A stretch of DNA of 64,000 bases from CANMIH01 sp049116335 (GTDB lineage: Bacteria; Pseudomonadota; Alphaproteobacteria; Rhodobacterales; Rhodobacteraceae), in the NCBI GenBank assembly GCA_049116335.1, contig JAGDYZ010000009.1, forward strand, positions 1 through 64,000, given 5' to 3'. A program made the position numbers and the translations under genes. Below, in pieces: positions 57,309-64,000 of this stretch. Every line of letters begins with the position of its first letter. The stretch's first letter is position 1. The notes beneath the pieces are model-generated. The model ran no database searches, had not been told where the DNA came from, and saw only the letters and a list, made by a program, of their open reading frames with translations.

Positions 57309-58760
57309 ATGTTTTCGCGCTATAAAAAAACTCAGGCTGTCGAAGCCACCCCTGTTGAGGTCGCACCAGCCGCCCCTGCGCCGGCCCCCGAAGCTGTCGC
57401 ATCTGAGGCAAAGCCGGCGGTTGCCCGCCGCCCTGCAGGACAAAGCGTTGCAGCCAGCGTCGCGCCCGCCGACAAGGAAAAGAAACGCAAAGAGCGGCTG
57501 GCTGAAGTCAAGCTTGAGCTCCACCGCTCGCTGCTCGACAACCTCAATCTGGCGGCGCTCGACCAGGCCAGCGAAAACGAGCTGCGTGAAGAAATCAACG
57601 ATATCAGCACGGAATACATGCAGGAAAAAGGCATTGTCCTGAACCGTGATGAACGTCGCACAATGATCAGCGATCTCTATGACGAGGTGAAAGGTCTTGG
57701 TCCACTTGAGCCCCTGCTCAAAGATGAAACCATCTCGGATATTCTGGTTAACGGCCCCCAGCAGATCTTTATTGAACAGGGCGGCAAGCTGACCAAATCA
57801 GACGTGACATTCAAAGATGAAAAGCACCTGATGCGGATCATCGACAAGATCGTTTCGGCTGTGGGACGTCGTGTCGACGAATCCAACCCCTATGTTGACG
57901 CCCGTTTGCAAGATGGATCGCGTTTCAACGCCATGGTGCCACCGATTGCGATCGATGGGTCTCTGGTGTCCATTCGTAAGTTCAAAAAAGACAAGCTCGG
58001 CATCGACGATCTGGTGAACTTCGGGGCCTTCACCGAAGAAATGGCCGTGTATCTTCAGGCCGCAGTTGCTACGCGTCTCAACATCATCGTGTCTGGCGGG
58101 ACAGGCTCGGGTAAAACCACGACCCTAAACGCCCTGTCGAGCTTTATTGATGACAGCGAACGCATTCTGACCATCGAAGACACCGCTGAACTTCAGTTGC
58201 AGCAGTCTCATGTTGGCCGGATGGAAAGCCGCCCGCCAAACGTTGAAGGCAAAGGTGCGGTCACCCCGCGCGACTGTCTGAAAAACGCGCTGCGGATGCG
58301 TCCTGACCGGATCATCGTAGGGGAAACCCGTGGTGAAGAAGTCATCGACATGTTGCAGGCCATGAACACCGGCCACGATGGGTCCATGACCACCATTCAC
58401 GCCAACAGCGCCCGCGACGGTGTTGCGCGTCTGGAAAACATGATTGCGATGGCGGGTATTGATATGCCGCTCAAAGCGATGCGCGCCCAGATCTCCTCGG
58501 CTGTGAACCTGATTGTTCAGGCCAGCCGTCTGCAGGATGGGTCGCGTCGCATGGTGTCGATCACCGAAATCACCGGCATGGAAGGTGATGTGATCTCAAT
58601 GCAGGAAATCTTCCGTTTCCAGCGCGTTGGCCTGACCCCAGACAACAAGATTATCGGTCACTTCACCGCCACCGGTGTGCGCAGTGCGTTCTCAGAACGC
58701 TTCCGCATGTGGGGCTATGACGTGCCCGCCTCAATTTACGAACCCTTCCGCTCGGAGTAA
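57309..58760 (+). CDS. cpaF: Pilus assembly ATPase CpaF/TadA
   Basis: CpaF is the hexameric ATPase that powers Flp pilus extension and retraction. The 483-residue protein has an alanine/proline-rich N-terminal stretch (residues ~10-60), an N-domain with MISDLYDEVKGLGPLEPLLK and ISDILVNGPQQIFIEQGGKL, then the ATPase core: RKFKKDKLGIDDLV, Walker A IIVSGGTGSGKTTTLNAL (Gly263-Thr271), LTIEDTAELQL, RPPNVEGKGAVTPRDCLKNA, ALRMRPDRIIVGETRGEEVI as Walker B and Asp box, and TGHDGSMTTIHANSARDGVA with the histidine box. It follows cpaE by 17 bases and precedes tadB by five. Confidence 0.97.
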   Translation: MFSRYKKTQAVEATPVEVAPAAPAPAPEAVASEAKPAVARRPAGQSVAASVAPADKEKKRKERLAEVKLELHRSLLDNLNLAALDQASENELREEINDISTEYMQEKGIVLNRDERRTMISDLYDEVKGLGPLEPLLKDETISDILVNGPQQIFIEQGGKLTKSDVTFKDEKHLMRIIDKIVSAVGRRVDESNPYVDARLQDGSRFNAMVPPIAIDGSLVSIRKFKKDKLGIDDLVNFGAFTEEMAVYLQAAVATRLNIIVSGGTGSGKTTTLNALSSFIDDSERILTIEDTAELQLQQSHVGRMESRPPNVEGKGAVTPRDCLKNALRMRPDRIIVGETRGEEVIDMLQAMNTGHDGSMTTIHANSARDGVARLENMIAMAGIDMPLKAMRAQISSAVNLIVQASRLQDGSRRMVSITEITGMEGDVISMQEIFRFQRVGLTPDNKIIGHFTATGVRSAFSERFRMWGYDVPASIYEPFRSE

Positions 58761-58765
58761 CCGCC

Positions 58766-59731
58766 ATGTTGACCGCCGCCCCTATTATCTACGGCATGAT
58801 TTTTGTAGGCGTTCTGGTTCTTGTGAACGGCGTCTATCTGGTTGCCTTTGGTAAATCGATCAGCCTGTCCAGCAAGGTCAACCGTCGGCTTGAAATGCTG
58901 GATCGGGGTGAAAAACGCGAAGATGTTCTGGCCAAACTCCGGAAGGAAATGGACCAGCACATGACCACCCGGTCGTTTCCGCTTTATTCGCTTCTGGCGG
59001 ACAAGGCGCAAAAGGCCAATATTGCCTTTTCTCCCAAACAGCTGATCCTGATGATGGGCGCTGCAGGGGTTGCGGCCTTTCTTGGGCTGACCATTGGCAC
59101 CGAAGCCACCCTGCCCATCCGCGCCGGTATGGCGGTGATCATGGGGGTTGGTGGCGTCTATATGTGGGTGGGCCATATGGCCAAAAAACGCCTTGCGATG
59201 ATCGAAGAGCAGCTGCCCGACGCGGTTGAGCTGATGGTGCGCAGCCTCCGTGTGGGTCATCCCTTTTCTTCGGCAATCACCATTGTTTCTAAGGAAATCA
59301 AAGATCCGCTCGCCACCGAATTTGGCGTGATTGCGGATGAATCCACCTATGGCCGTGATGTCGGTGAAGCTCTGAAACACATGGCCGAACGCCTGGATAT
59401 GCAGGATTTGCGCTTCCTCGCCGTTGCCGTGGCCATTCAGCAGCAGGCAGGCGGGAACCTGGCCGAAATTCTGGAAGGTCTGGCCAAGGTGATCCGCGCC
59501 CGGTTCCGCCTTTTCCGCCGGGTGAAAGCGATCACCGCCGAGGCGCAGTGGTCTGGCAAATTCCTGTCCGCCTTCCCAATTGGTGCGCTGATCCTGATCC
59601 AGGTGACCAAACCCGACTACTATGACGATGTGTTGGACCACGCTTGGTTCATGCCTGCCTGCTTTATTGTGGCCATCATGCTCACGCTGAACATGTTTGT
59701 GATGCGGGCCCTTGTGAATATCAAAGTTTAA
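58766..59731 (+). CDS. tadB: Inner-membrane platform protein TadB
   Basis: TadB is one of two GspF-like platform proteins in the inner membrane that transmit the CpaF motion to the pilus base. The 321-residue protein has an N-terminal helix (APIIYGMIFVGVLVLVNGVY), two helices near residues 90-135 (LILMMGAAGVAAFLGLTIG; AGMAVIMGVGGVYMWVGHMA), a cytoplasmic T2SSF domain (LPDAVELMVRSLRVGHPFSS, ALKHMAERLDMQDLRFLAVA, IQQQAGGNLAEILEGLAKVI) and a terminal pair of helices. Spacing to cpaF (5 bases) and tadC (12 bases to ATG) indicates one operon. Confidence 0.95.
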   Translation: MLTAAPIIYGMIFVGVLVLVNGVYLVAFGKSISLSSKVNRRLEMLDRGEKREDVLAKLRKEMDQHMTTRSFPLYSLLADKAQKANIAFSPKQLILMMGAAGVAAFLGLTIGTEATLPIRAGMAVIMGVGGVYMWVGHMAKKRLAMIEEQLPDAVELMVRSLRVGHPFSSAITIVSKEIKDPLATEFGVIADESTYGRDVGEALKHMAERLDMQDLRFLAVAVAIQQQAGGNLAEILEGLAKVIRARFRLFRRVKAITAEAQWSGKFLSAFPIGALILIQVTKPDYYDDVLDHAWFMPACFIVAIMLTLNMFVMRALVNIKV

Positions 59732-59743
59732 CGGAGCGGTGTG

Positions 59744-60715
59744 ATGTTAGAAAATCTCAATACCCTCATTACCGACACGCTTGGCCCAGCCGGCCCGCTG
59801 ATTATCGTTGCAGGCTTTGCTGCACTGCTCATCTTGGCTGCGGTCCCGATGCTGATGAACAGCAAACCCGACCCGCTGGACAAGCTCAAGGCAAGCAACC
59901 AACGCAAGCTTGGCTCTGATACCCGAGCGGTGCTGCGCGAGAAAAATCAGAACGAAAAGCTGAACAAATACGCCCAGTTCCTTGAGCCGCAGGATGCCAA
60001 AGAACTGTCAAATATGCGGATGAAGCTTCTGCAGGCCGGATATCGGTCAAAAGATGCGGTTCAGCTGTTCTTCTTTGCGCAGATGGTGCTGGGCCTGGGC
60101 GCACTTGGCGCGGGTCTTGCCTATTTCATGATGTTCAAGAACGGGCCCGACGTCACGCTTCAACAAAAGCTGATGTATATCATGATGCCGGGTGCCGCTG
60201 GATATCTGGCGCCAAAATACTGGATCACAAAACGCATCGAGAAACGCAAAGAAGAGATCCAGCAGGGCTTCCCTGATGCGTTGGACATGATGCTTGTCTG
60301 TGTTGAAGCCGGTCAGTCGATGGATCAGTCCATTGTCCGTGTCGCCGCCGAACTGCGCCCCTCGTTTCCCTTCCTCGCTGATGAATTCCAGATCATCGCG
60401 CATGAAATGAAAGCTGGTAAGGACAAGTCTCAGGTTCTGGATGATATGCAGGAACGCTGTGGCGTGCAGGATGTGTCGTCCTTTGTGACGGTTCTGAACC
60501 AGGCGCAGACCTTTGGTACCTCCATCTCGGATGCTTTGCGGGTCTATGCGGGTGAAATGCGTGACAAAAGGGTCATGCGTGCGGAAGAAAAAGCAAACCA
60601 GCTGCCGACAAAGATGACCCTGACAACTATGATGTTGACCGTACCTCCGCTGCTGATCATCTTGGTTGGACCATCGGCTGTGGGAGTGACCGAAATGGGC
60701 AATATCGGAAAATAA
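59744..60715 (+). CDS. tadC: Inner-membrane platform protein TadC
   Basis: TadC is the second GspF-like subunit, expected to pair with TadB. The 323-residue product has an N-terminal helix (PLIIVAGFAALLILAAVPML), two further membrane segments (FFFAQMVLGLGALGAGLAYF; AAGYLAPKYWI) and a T2SSF domain with EEIQQGFPDALDMMLVCVEA, GQSMDQSIVRVAAEL, EMKAGKDKSQVLDDMQERCG and VLNQAQTFGTSISDALRVYA, ending in a final helix (TTMMLTVPPLLIILVGPSAV). ATG at 59744 has GGAG seven bases upstream; a GTG at 59741 is three bases before. It is followed directly by the first TPR lipoprotein gene. Confidence 0.95.
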   Translation: MLENLNTLITDTLGPAGPLIIVAGFAALLILAAVPMLMNSKPDPLDKLKASNQRKLGSDTRAVLREKNQNEKLNKYAQFLEPQDAKELSNMRMKLLQAGYRSKDAVQLFFFAQMVLGLGALGAGLAYFMMFKNGPDVTLQQKLMYIMMPGAAGYLAPKYWITKRIEKRKEEIQQGFPDALDMMLVCVEAGQSMDQSIVRVAAELRPSFPFLADEFQIIAHEMKAGKDKSQVLDDMQERCGVQDVSSFVTVLNQAQTFGTSISDALRVYAGEMRDKRVMRAEEKANQLPTKMTLTTMMLTVPPLLIILVGPSAVGVTEMGNIGK

Positions 60716-60716
60716 T

Positions 60717-61280
60717 ATGCGTCTGGCGACCGCCGTGGCCATTCTATCACTTATCGGACTGACCGCCTGTTCTTCGGGCGGTCTTTCTGCGCGACATGAT
60801 GGCGTTTATGCCCCTGCTCTTGACCCGCGCGGCGAGGCTGTGGATGGGCTTGTTGTGGGCCACCGTCTGATGGAAGCAGGTCAGGCGGAACTGGCCCTCG
60901 AAGCTTTCACCCGCGCCGCCGGCAAAGAGGGATTGACCCCCGATGTTCTTGTGGCACTGGGCTCTGCCAATCTCGCGCTGGGGCGGCTCAATCAATCCGA
61001 AAAGATCCTGCGCCGCGCCATCAAAGACGCCCCGGATTGGCCAGAAGCCTGGAACAATTTAGGTGTTGTCCTGATGGAGCGTGACAAAACCGCCGAAGCC
61101 GCGGAAATGTTCCGCCGGGCCTTTGCGCTCGACAATGGCGAAAGTGACGCAATCCGCGACAATCTGCGCTTGGCGCTCGCAAAAGTCGAAACTTCTGTTT
61201 ATGCTGACGATACAGAACAAGACTATAAACTGGTGCGACGCGGACGTGGGAGCTATCTCATCCGGGCGACATCGGACTAA
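60717..61280 (+). CDS. TPR lipoprotein (TadD-like) 1
   Basis: A 187-residue lipoprotein: LSLIGLTACSSGG contains a lipobox (LTAC). The mature part has tetratricopeptide repeats: LMEAGQAELALEAFTRAAGK, LVALGSANLALGRLNQSEKI and AWNNLGVVLMERDKTAEAAE followed by MFRRAFALDNGESDAIRDNL, two to three units. This is the TadD type of pilotin-like protein thought to help the secretin fold in the outer membrane. It starts one base after the tadC stop. The C-terminal QDYKLVRRGRGSYLI is unique and basic. Confidence 0.85.
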   Translation: MRLATAVAILSLIGLTACSSGGLSARHDGVYAPALDPRGEAVDGLVVGHRLMEAGQAELALEAFTRAAGKEGLTPDVLVALGSANLALGRLNQSEKILRRAIKDAPDWPEAWNNLGVVLMERDKTAEAAEMFRRAFALDNGESDAIRDNLRLALAKVETSVYADDTEQDYKLVRRGRGSYLIRATSD

Positions 61281-61307
61281 GGCAGAGCAGTAAAAGGACG
61301 CAGCTTC

Positions 61308-62162
61308 ATGCGCCACCCTATCGTTGTTTCCCTCTGTGTTGCAGGGGCATTTGTCGTATCCGCATGCGACAGAGACATCAACACCGCCGAAATGGAACGC
61401 AAGTTTCAGGGCGTGAATGTGGTTGATGAATACAATCTGAACGAAGTTATGCTGTCGGCAGCAGACCCCAATGAGGCGGTCGCCTATTTCCAGCGGTCCT
61501 CCGCTGAAAGCCCGGACCGCATTGATTTCCTGCGTGGTCTGGCAATTTCCCTGATCCGCGCAAAACGCATCCCCGAAGCCAAATCCGCATGGGGACGTGT
61601 TGTAGCGCATGAGGACAGCACCGAGATAGACAAAGTTCAGCTTGCCGATGCCCTGATCCGCTCTGGCGATTGGGAGCTAGCTGAGAAGACGCTCAACACC
61701 GTCCCACCTACCCATGAGACCTTCAAACGCTATCGTCTGGAGGCCATGATTGCAGACAGCAATAAGGATTGGAAAACCGCAGATAGCTATTATGAAACTG
61801 CGGTTGGTCTGACGACGACCCCGGCCTCGGTGCTCAACAACTGGGGATATTCCAAACTGACGCGCGGCGAGAACAAAGAGGCGGAAACGCTCTTTGTTGA
61901 TGCGATCCGTCAGGACAACAACCTGTTTACCGCCAAAAACAATCTTGTTCTCGCGCGTGCAGGTCAGGGCAAATACGACCTTCCCGTTGTCCCCATGACC
62001 CAGATTGAACGCGCCGAGCTGTTGCATACGATCGCTTTGGCGGCAATCAAACGCGGTGATGTGAAGACCGGCAAAGGTCTTTTGCGGGAAGCCATCGAAA
62101 CCCATCCGCAACACTTTGAGACAGCCGTCCGCTCGCTCGATGCCTTGGAAGACGACGTGTAA
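61308..62162 (+). CDS. TPR lipoprotein (TadD-like) 2
   Basis: A 284-residue lipoprotein with signal VSLCVAGAFVVSACDRD (lipobox VSAC) and at least four tetratricopeptide-like repeats: VAYFQRSSAESPDRIDFLRG, RAKRIPEAKSAWGRVVAHED, LADALIRSGDWELAEKTLNT, and ASVLNNWGYSKLTRGENKEA. Like the preceding gene it is probably a TadD-type outer-membrane factor. Two TadD-like genes side by side in one locus suggest duplication, but the sequences are unlike enough to be old. It is 27 bases after the first TPR gene and 11 bases before the peptidase gene. Confidence 0.85.
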   Translation: MRHPIVVSLCVAGAFVVSACDRDINTAEMERKFQGVNVVDEYNLNEVMLSAADPNEAVAYFQRSSAESPDRIDFLRGLAISLIRAKRIPEAKSAWGRVVAHEDSTEIDKVQLADALIRSGDWELAEKTLNTVPPTHETFKRYRLEAMIADSNKDWKTADSYYETAVGLTTTPASVLNNWGYSKLTRGENKEAETLFVDAIRQDNNLFTAKNNLVLARAGQGKYDLPVVPMTQIERAELLHTIALAAIKRGDVKTGKGLLREAIETHPQHFETAVRSLDALEDDV

Positions 62163-62173
62163 GGCCATCCACC

Positions 62174-62695
62174 ATGACCATCCCAGCCACACAGGCGATG
62201 TTGTTTGCGATCTTTGTTCTGCCGATCTGCATCTACACCGTCTACACGGACCTGAAATACAAAAAGATCACCAACCTCACGGTCTGGGCGCTTTTTGCGG
62301 TCTTTGTTGTGGTCGGGTTCTTCACTCTGCCGCTGATGGAGTTTGTCTGGCGGTTTAGCCATTGGGCCGTGGTTTTCGGCATCGGCCTCCTTCTTTGGTT
62401 CACCCGCCAGATGGGGGCGGGGGATGTCAAATTTGGCGCGGTGATGGCGCTGTTCATTCACTCGCAAGACCTGGCGATTTTGCTCTGGATCGCCATCGCC
62501 TCTTTGGTCGGCGCGACGTTGACGATCCTTTTGGCCGGGATCTCACCTTTGCGGCGTCTGGCCCCTGATTGGGCGGTCTGGACCGGCAAACACGCCACTG
62601 TGGGCAATGGACAGAAGTTCACCATTCCCATGGGTCCTGCGCTTTGTCTGACCCTCTCGGCCTATCTCGTGCTGGGGTCCTGCTACGGGCAGTAA
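62174..62695 (+). CDS. tadV: Prepilin peptidase CpaA/TadV
   Basis: TadV is the aspartyl peptidase that removes the leader from Flp and pseudopilins at the inner membrane. The 173-residue type IV-short form lacks the methylase N-domain of PilD. The two catalytic aspartates are in YTVYTDLKYKKITN (TM1-loop) and TRQMGAGDVKFGAVMALF (GxGD motif), with about five membrane helices. It presumably cuts the DEAG and AEDG leaders of the three local pilins, which carry Asp-Trp instead of Glu-Tyr after the site. It ends the core tad operon before the AAA ATPase gene. Confidence 0.94.
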   Translation: MTIPATQAMLFAIFVLPICIYTVYTDLKYKKITNLTVWALFAVFVVVGFFTLPLMEFVWRFSHWAVVFGIGLLLWFTRQMGAGDVKFGAVMALFIHSQDLAILLWIAIASLVGATLTILLAGISPLRRLAPDWAVWTGKHATVGNGQKFTIPMGPALCLTLSAYLVLGSCYGQ

Positions 62696-62785
62696 CACTG
62701 CCCCGCAACTTCCCCCACGAGGCCCATTTCCTGCCACAAATCTTGCCTAGGCTTTAGCGAAACAGCCGCGAGCAGGATTCAGGCA

Positions 62786-64000
62786 ATGAACATGCAAACC
62801 AATGCCGTAATGGCCCCCCCTCCCCCCAAAACCATTGAGGAGGTTGGCCTGTCGCCGGTGATGATGCGGGATATCCTGCTGAAAACGCTGTTCCGCAAGA
62901 ACCTGAACAAAGTCACCCATATCGCCCGTGCCCTTAGTCTTCCGGTACCCATCACCCAGGAGATTATTGATATGGCGCGGAGCCAGGGGCTTCTTGAAGC
63001 GATGGGGACGCTGGGCGCGGCCGGTGAGGTTAGCTCGGAAATGCCCTATCAGCTGACAGACGCGGGCAAGGCCCGCGCCTTGGATGCCCTGTCTCAGTCC
63101 GAATACTTTGGTGCAATGCCGATCCCTCTGGCGATGTACAACGAACAAATCAAGCGTCAGTCCATTCGCAACGTTCAGATCACCCGGGATCAGCTTTTGT
63201 CTGCGATGGGCCATTTGATTCTGCCCGACGACCTGATTGGCAACCTCGGCCCTGCGGTGAGCTCGGGCCGGTCCATCCTGATGTATGGCCCCCCCGGCAA
63301 TGGTAAATCGTCGATTTCAAACGGCATTCGCGATGCGATGGGTGACAAGATCTATGTCCCGCGCGCCATTGAATATTCAGGGCAGGTGATCACGGTCTAT
63401 GACCCGATTGTGCATTCCAAAGCCACAGAAGATGCAGAGGACACCACGTCGCTGCGCCGCCGCTCTCAATTTGACCGCCGATATGTCTATTGCCAGCGCC
63501 CAACCGTGATCACCGGGGGGGAACTTTCCATCGACATGCTTGATCTGGTCTACAACCCGACCGCCCGCACCTATCAGGCGCCGTTGCAGCTCAAGTCAAC
63601 CGGCGGGATCTTTATCGTAGATGACCTTGGGCGTCAGGCCGAACCGCCACAAAAGCTCGTCAACCGCTGGATCGTTCCTTTGGAAGAAGGCAAGGACATC
63701 TTGGCGCTGCAATCCGGTGAGAAATTCGAGGTTCCTTTCGATACGCTGGTGATTTTCTCGACCAACTTCCACCCAAATGAGATCTTTGACCAAGCCGCGT
63801 TGCGCCGGATCTTCTTCAAGATCAAAATCGATGGGCCAAATCAGGAAAACTTCCTCAAGATTTTTGCCCTCGTGGCCCGTAAAAAGAAAATGCAGCTGGA
63901 CGAAAACAGTCTCATCCATCTGCTAAAAAACAAATATCCCACCATCAAGAACACCTTCGCCAACTATCAACCTGTGTTCCTGATCGATCAGATGATAGCG
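62786..64000 (+). CDS. AAA family ATPase adjacent to tad locus (partial, runs off window)
   Basis: ATG at 62786 opens a frame that continues to the window end (405 codons, no stop). Residues ~20-105 look like a winged-helix or helical domain (SPVMMRDILLKTLFRKNLNK, YQLTDAGKARALDAL), then an ATPase core with Walker A ILMYGPPGNGKSSISNGIRD (Gly168-Ser175) and Walker B GGIFIVDDLGRQAEPPQKLV, and sensor-like TLVIFSTNFHPNEIFDQAAL with RRIFFKIKIDGPN. It is not a pilus motor of the CpaF type. ATPases of this kind follow tad genes in other roseobacters as I recall, so a role in pilus regulation or assembly is possible but untested. Confidence 0.8.
   Translation, partial: MNMQTNAVMAPPPPKTIEEVGLSPVMMRDILLKTLFRKNLNKVTHIARALSLPVPITQEIIDMARSQGLLEAMGTLGAAGEVSSEMPYQLTDAGKARALDALSQSEYFGAMPIPLAMYNEQIKRQSIRNVQITRDQLLSAMGHLILPDDLIGNLGPAVSSGRSILMYGPPGNGKSSISNGIRDAMGDKIYVPRAIEYSGQVITVYDPIVHSKATEDAEDTTSLRRRSQFDRRYVYCQRPTVITGGELSIDMLDLVYNPTARTYQAPLQLKSTGGIFIVDDLGRQAEPPQKLVNRWIVPLEEGKDILALQSGEKFEVPFDTLVIFSTNFHPNEIFDQAALRRIFFKIKIDGPNQENFLKIFALVARKKKMQLDENSLIHLLKNKYPTIKNTFANYQPVFLIDQMIA

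Overview
The window is chromosomal DNA from an alphaproteobacterium, almost certainly a marine Rhodobacteraceae member (roseobacter group). The reasons are the moderately high G+C, the protein sequences, and family-specific neighbourhoods: murA-DUF2948-hisD-UPF0262-low-molecular-weight phosphatase, lysC-ptsP, phaZ/phaC-phaP, ctaC-ctaB-ctaG-ctaE-surf1-thrC-M16 peptidase, and a complete-looking tad/cpa pilus locus. No insertion sequence, prophage, CRISPR array or rRNA was seen. One tRNA (Thr, GGT) is present. The species cannot be named from this evidence.

Layout. 1-6140 (minus strand): cell-wall and histidine genes murA and hisD with small conserved partners, interrupted by a GNAT acetyltransferase and an STAS-like protein, and ending in a truncated acetyltransferase remnant. 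6292-6366: tRNA-Thr. 6608-11017: a giant gene (about 1470 residues) of four 158-residue repeats, NHL-type propeller repeats and a C-terminal beta domain; it is the strangest object here. 11306-18205 (plus): waaA (Kdo transferase), DUF1178, an SDR enzyme, lysC, ptsP (nitrogen PTS enzyme I) and rpiB. 18488-27451: accessory genes, namely EcsC, GNAT, a flavin reductase, a CatB-like acyltransferase, a SulP transporter, a ribbon-helix-helix gene pair behind what looks like a leaderless promoter with an operator, MerR/DUF2938, a proline-racemase-fold protein that has lost both catalytic cysteines, mtnP and a LysE exporter.

27734-34087 holds apt and the polyhydroxybutyrate module: depolymerase phaZ, synthase phaC and phasin phaP. 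Three CTGC-N3-GCAG sites match the known PhaR operator, yet phaR is missing from its usual place after phaP. The acetoacetate CoA-transferase scoAB follows on the other strand and fits PHB carbon recycling. 34350-41411: an ECF sigma factor with a membrane partner, topA, a secreted protein, dprA and tldD. 41596-50503: cytochrome c oxidase subunits II and III with haem and copper assembly factors, surf1, thrC, an M16 peptidase, a GNAT and a D-2-hydroxyacid dehydrogenase.

50513-64000: a lytic transglycosylase divergent from a tad pilus locus: three Flp pilins, cpaB, secretin, an OmpA lipoprotein where CpaD would be expected, cpaE, cpaF, tadB, tadC, two TPR lipoproteins, a prepilin peptidase and an AAA ATPase that runs off the window. 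Terminator-like hairpins after the pilins, after cpaB and after the OmpA gene suggest stepped expression, with pilins made in excess over the machine. Start codons were re-chosen from ribosome binding sites, overlaps and family length wherever the longest frame looked over-extended; all function calls rest on reading motifs and remembered families, not on a database search.
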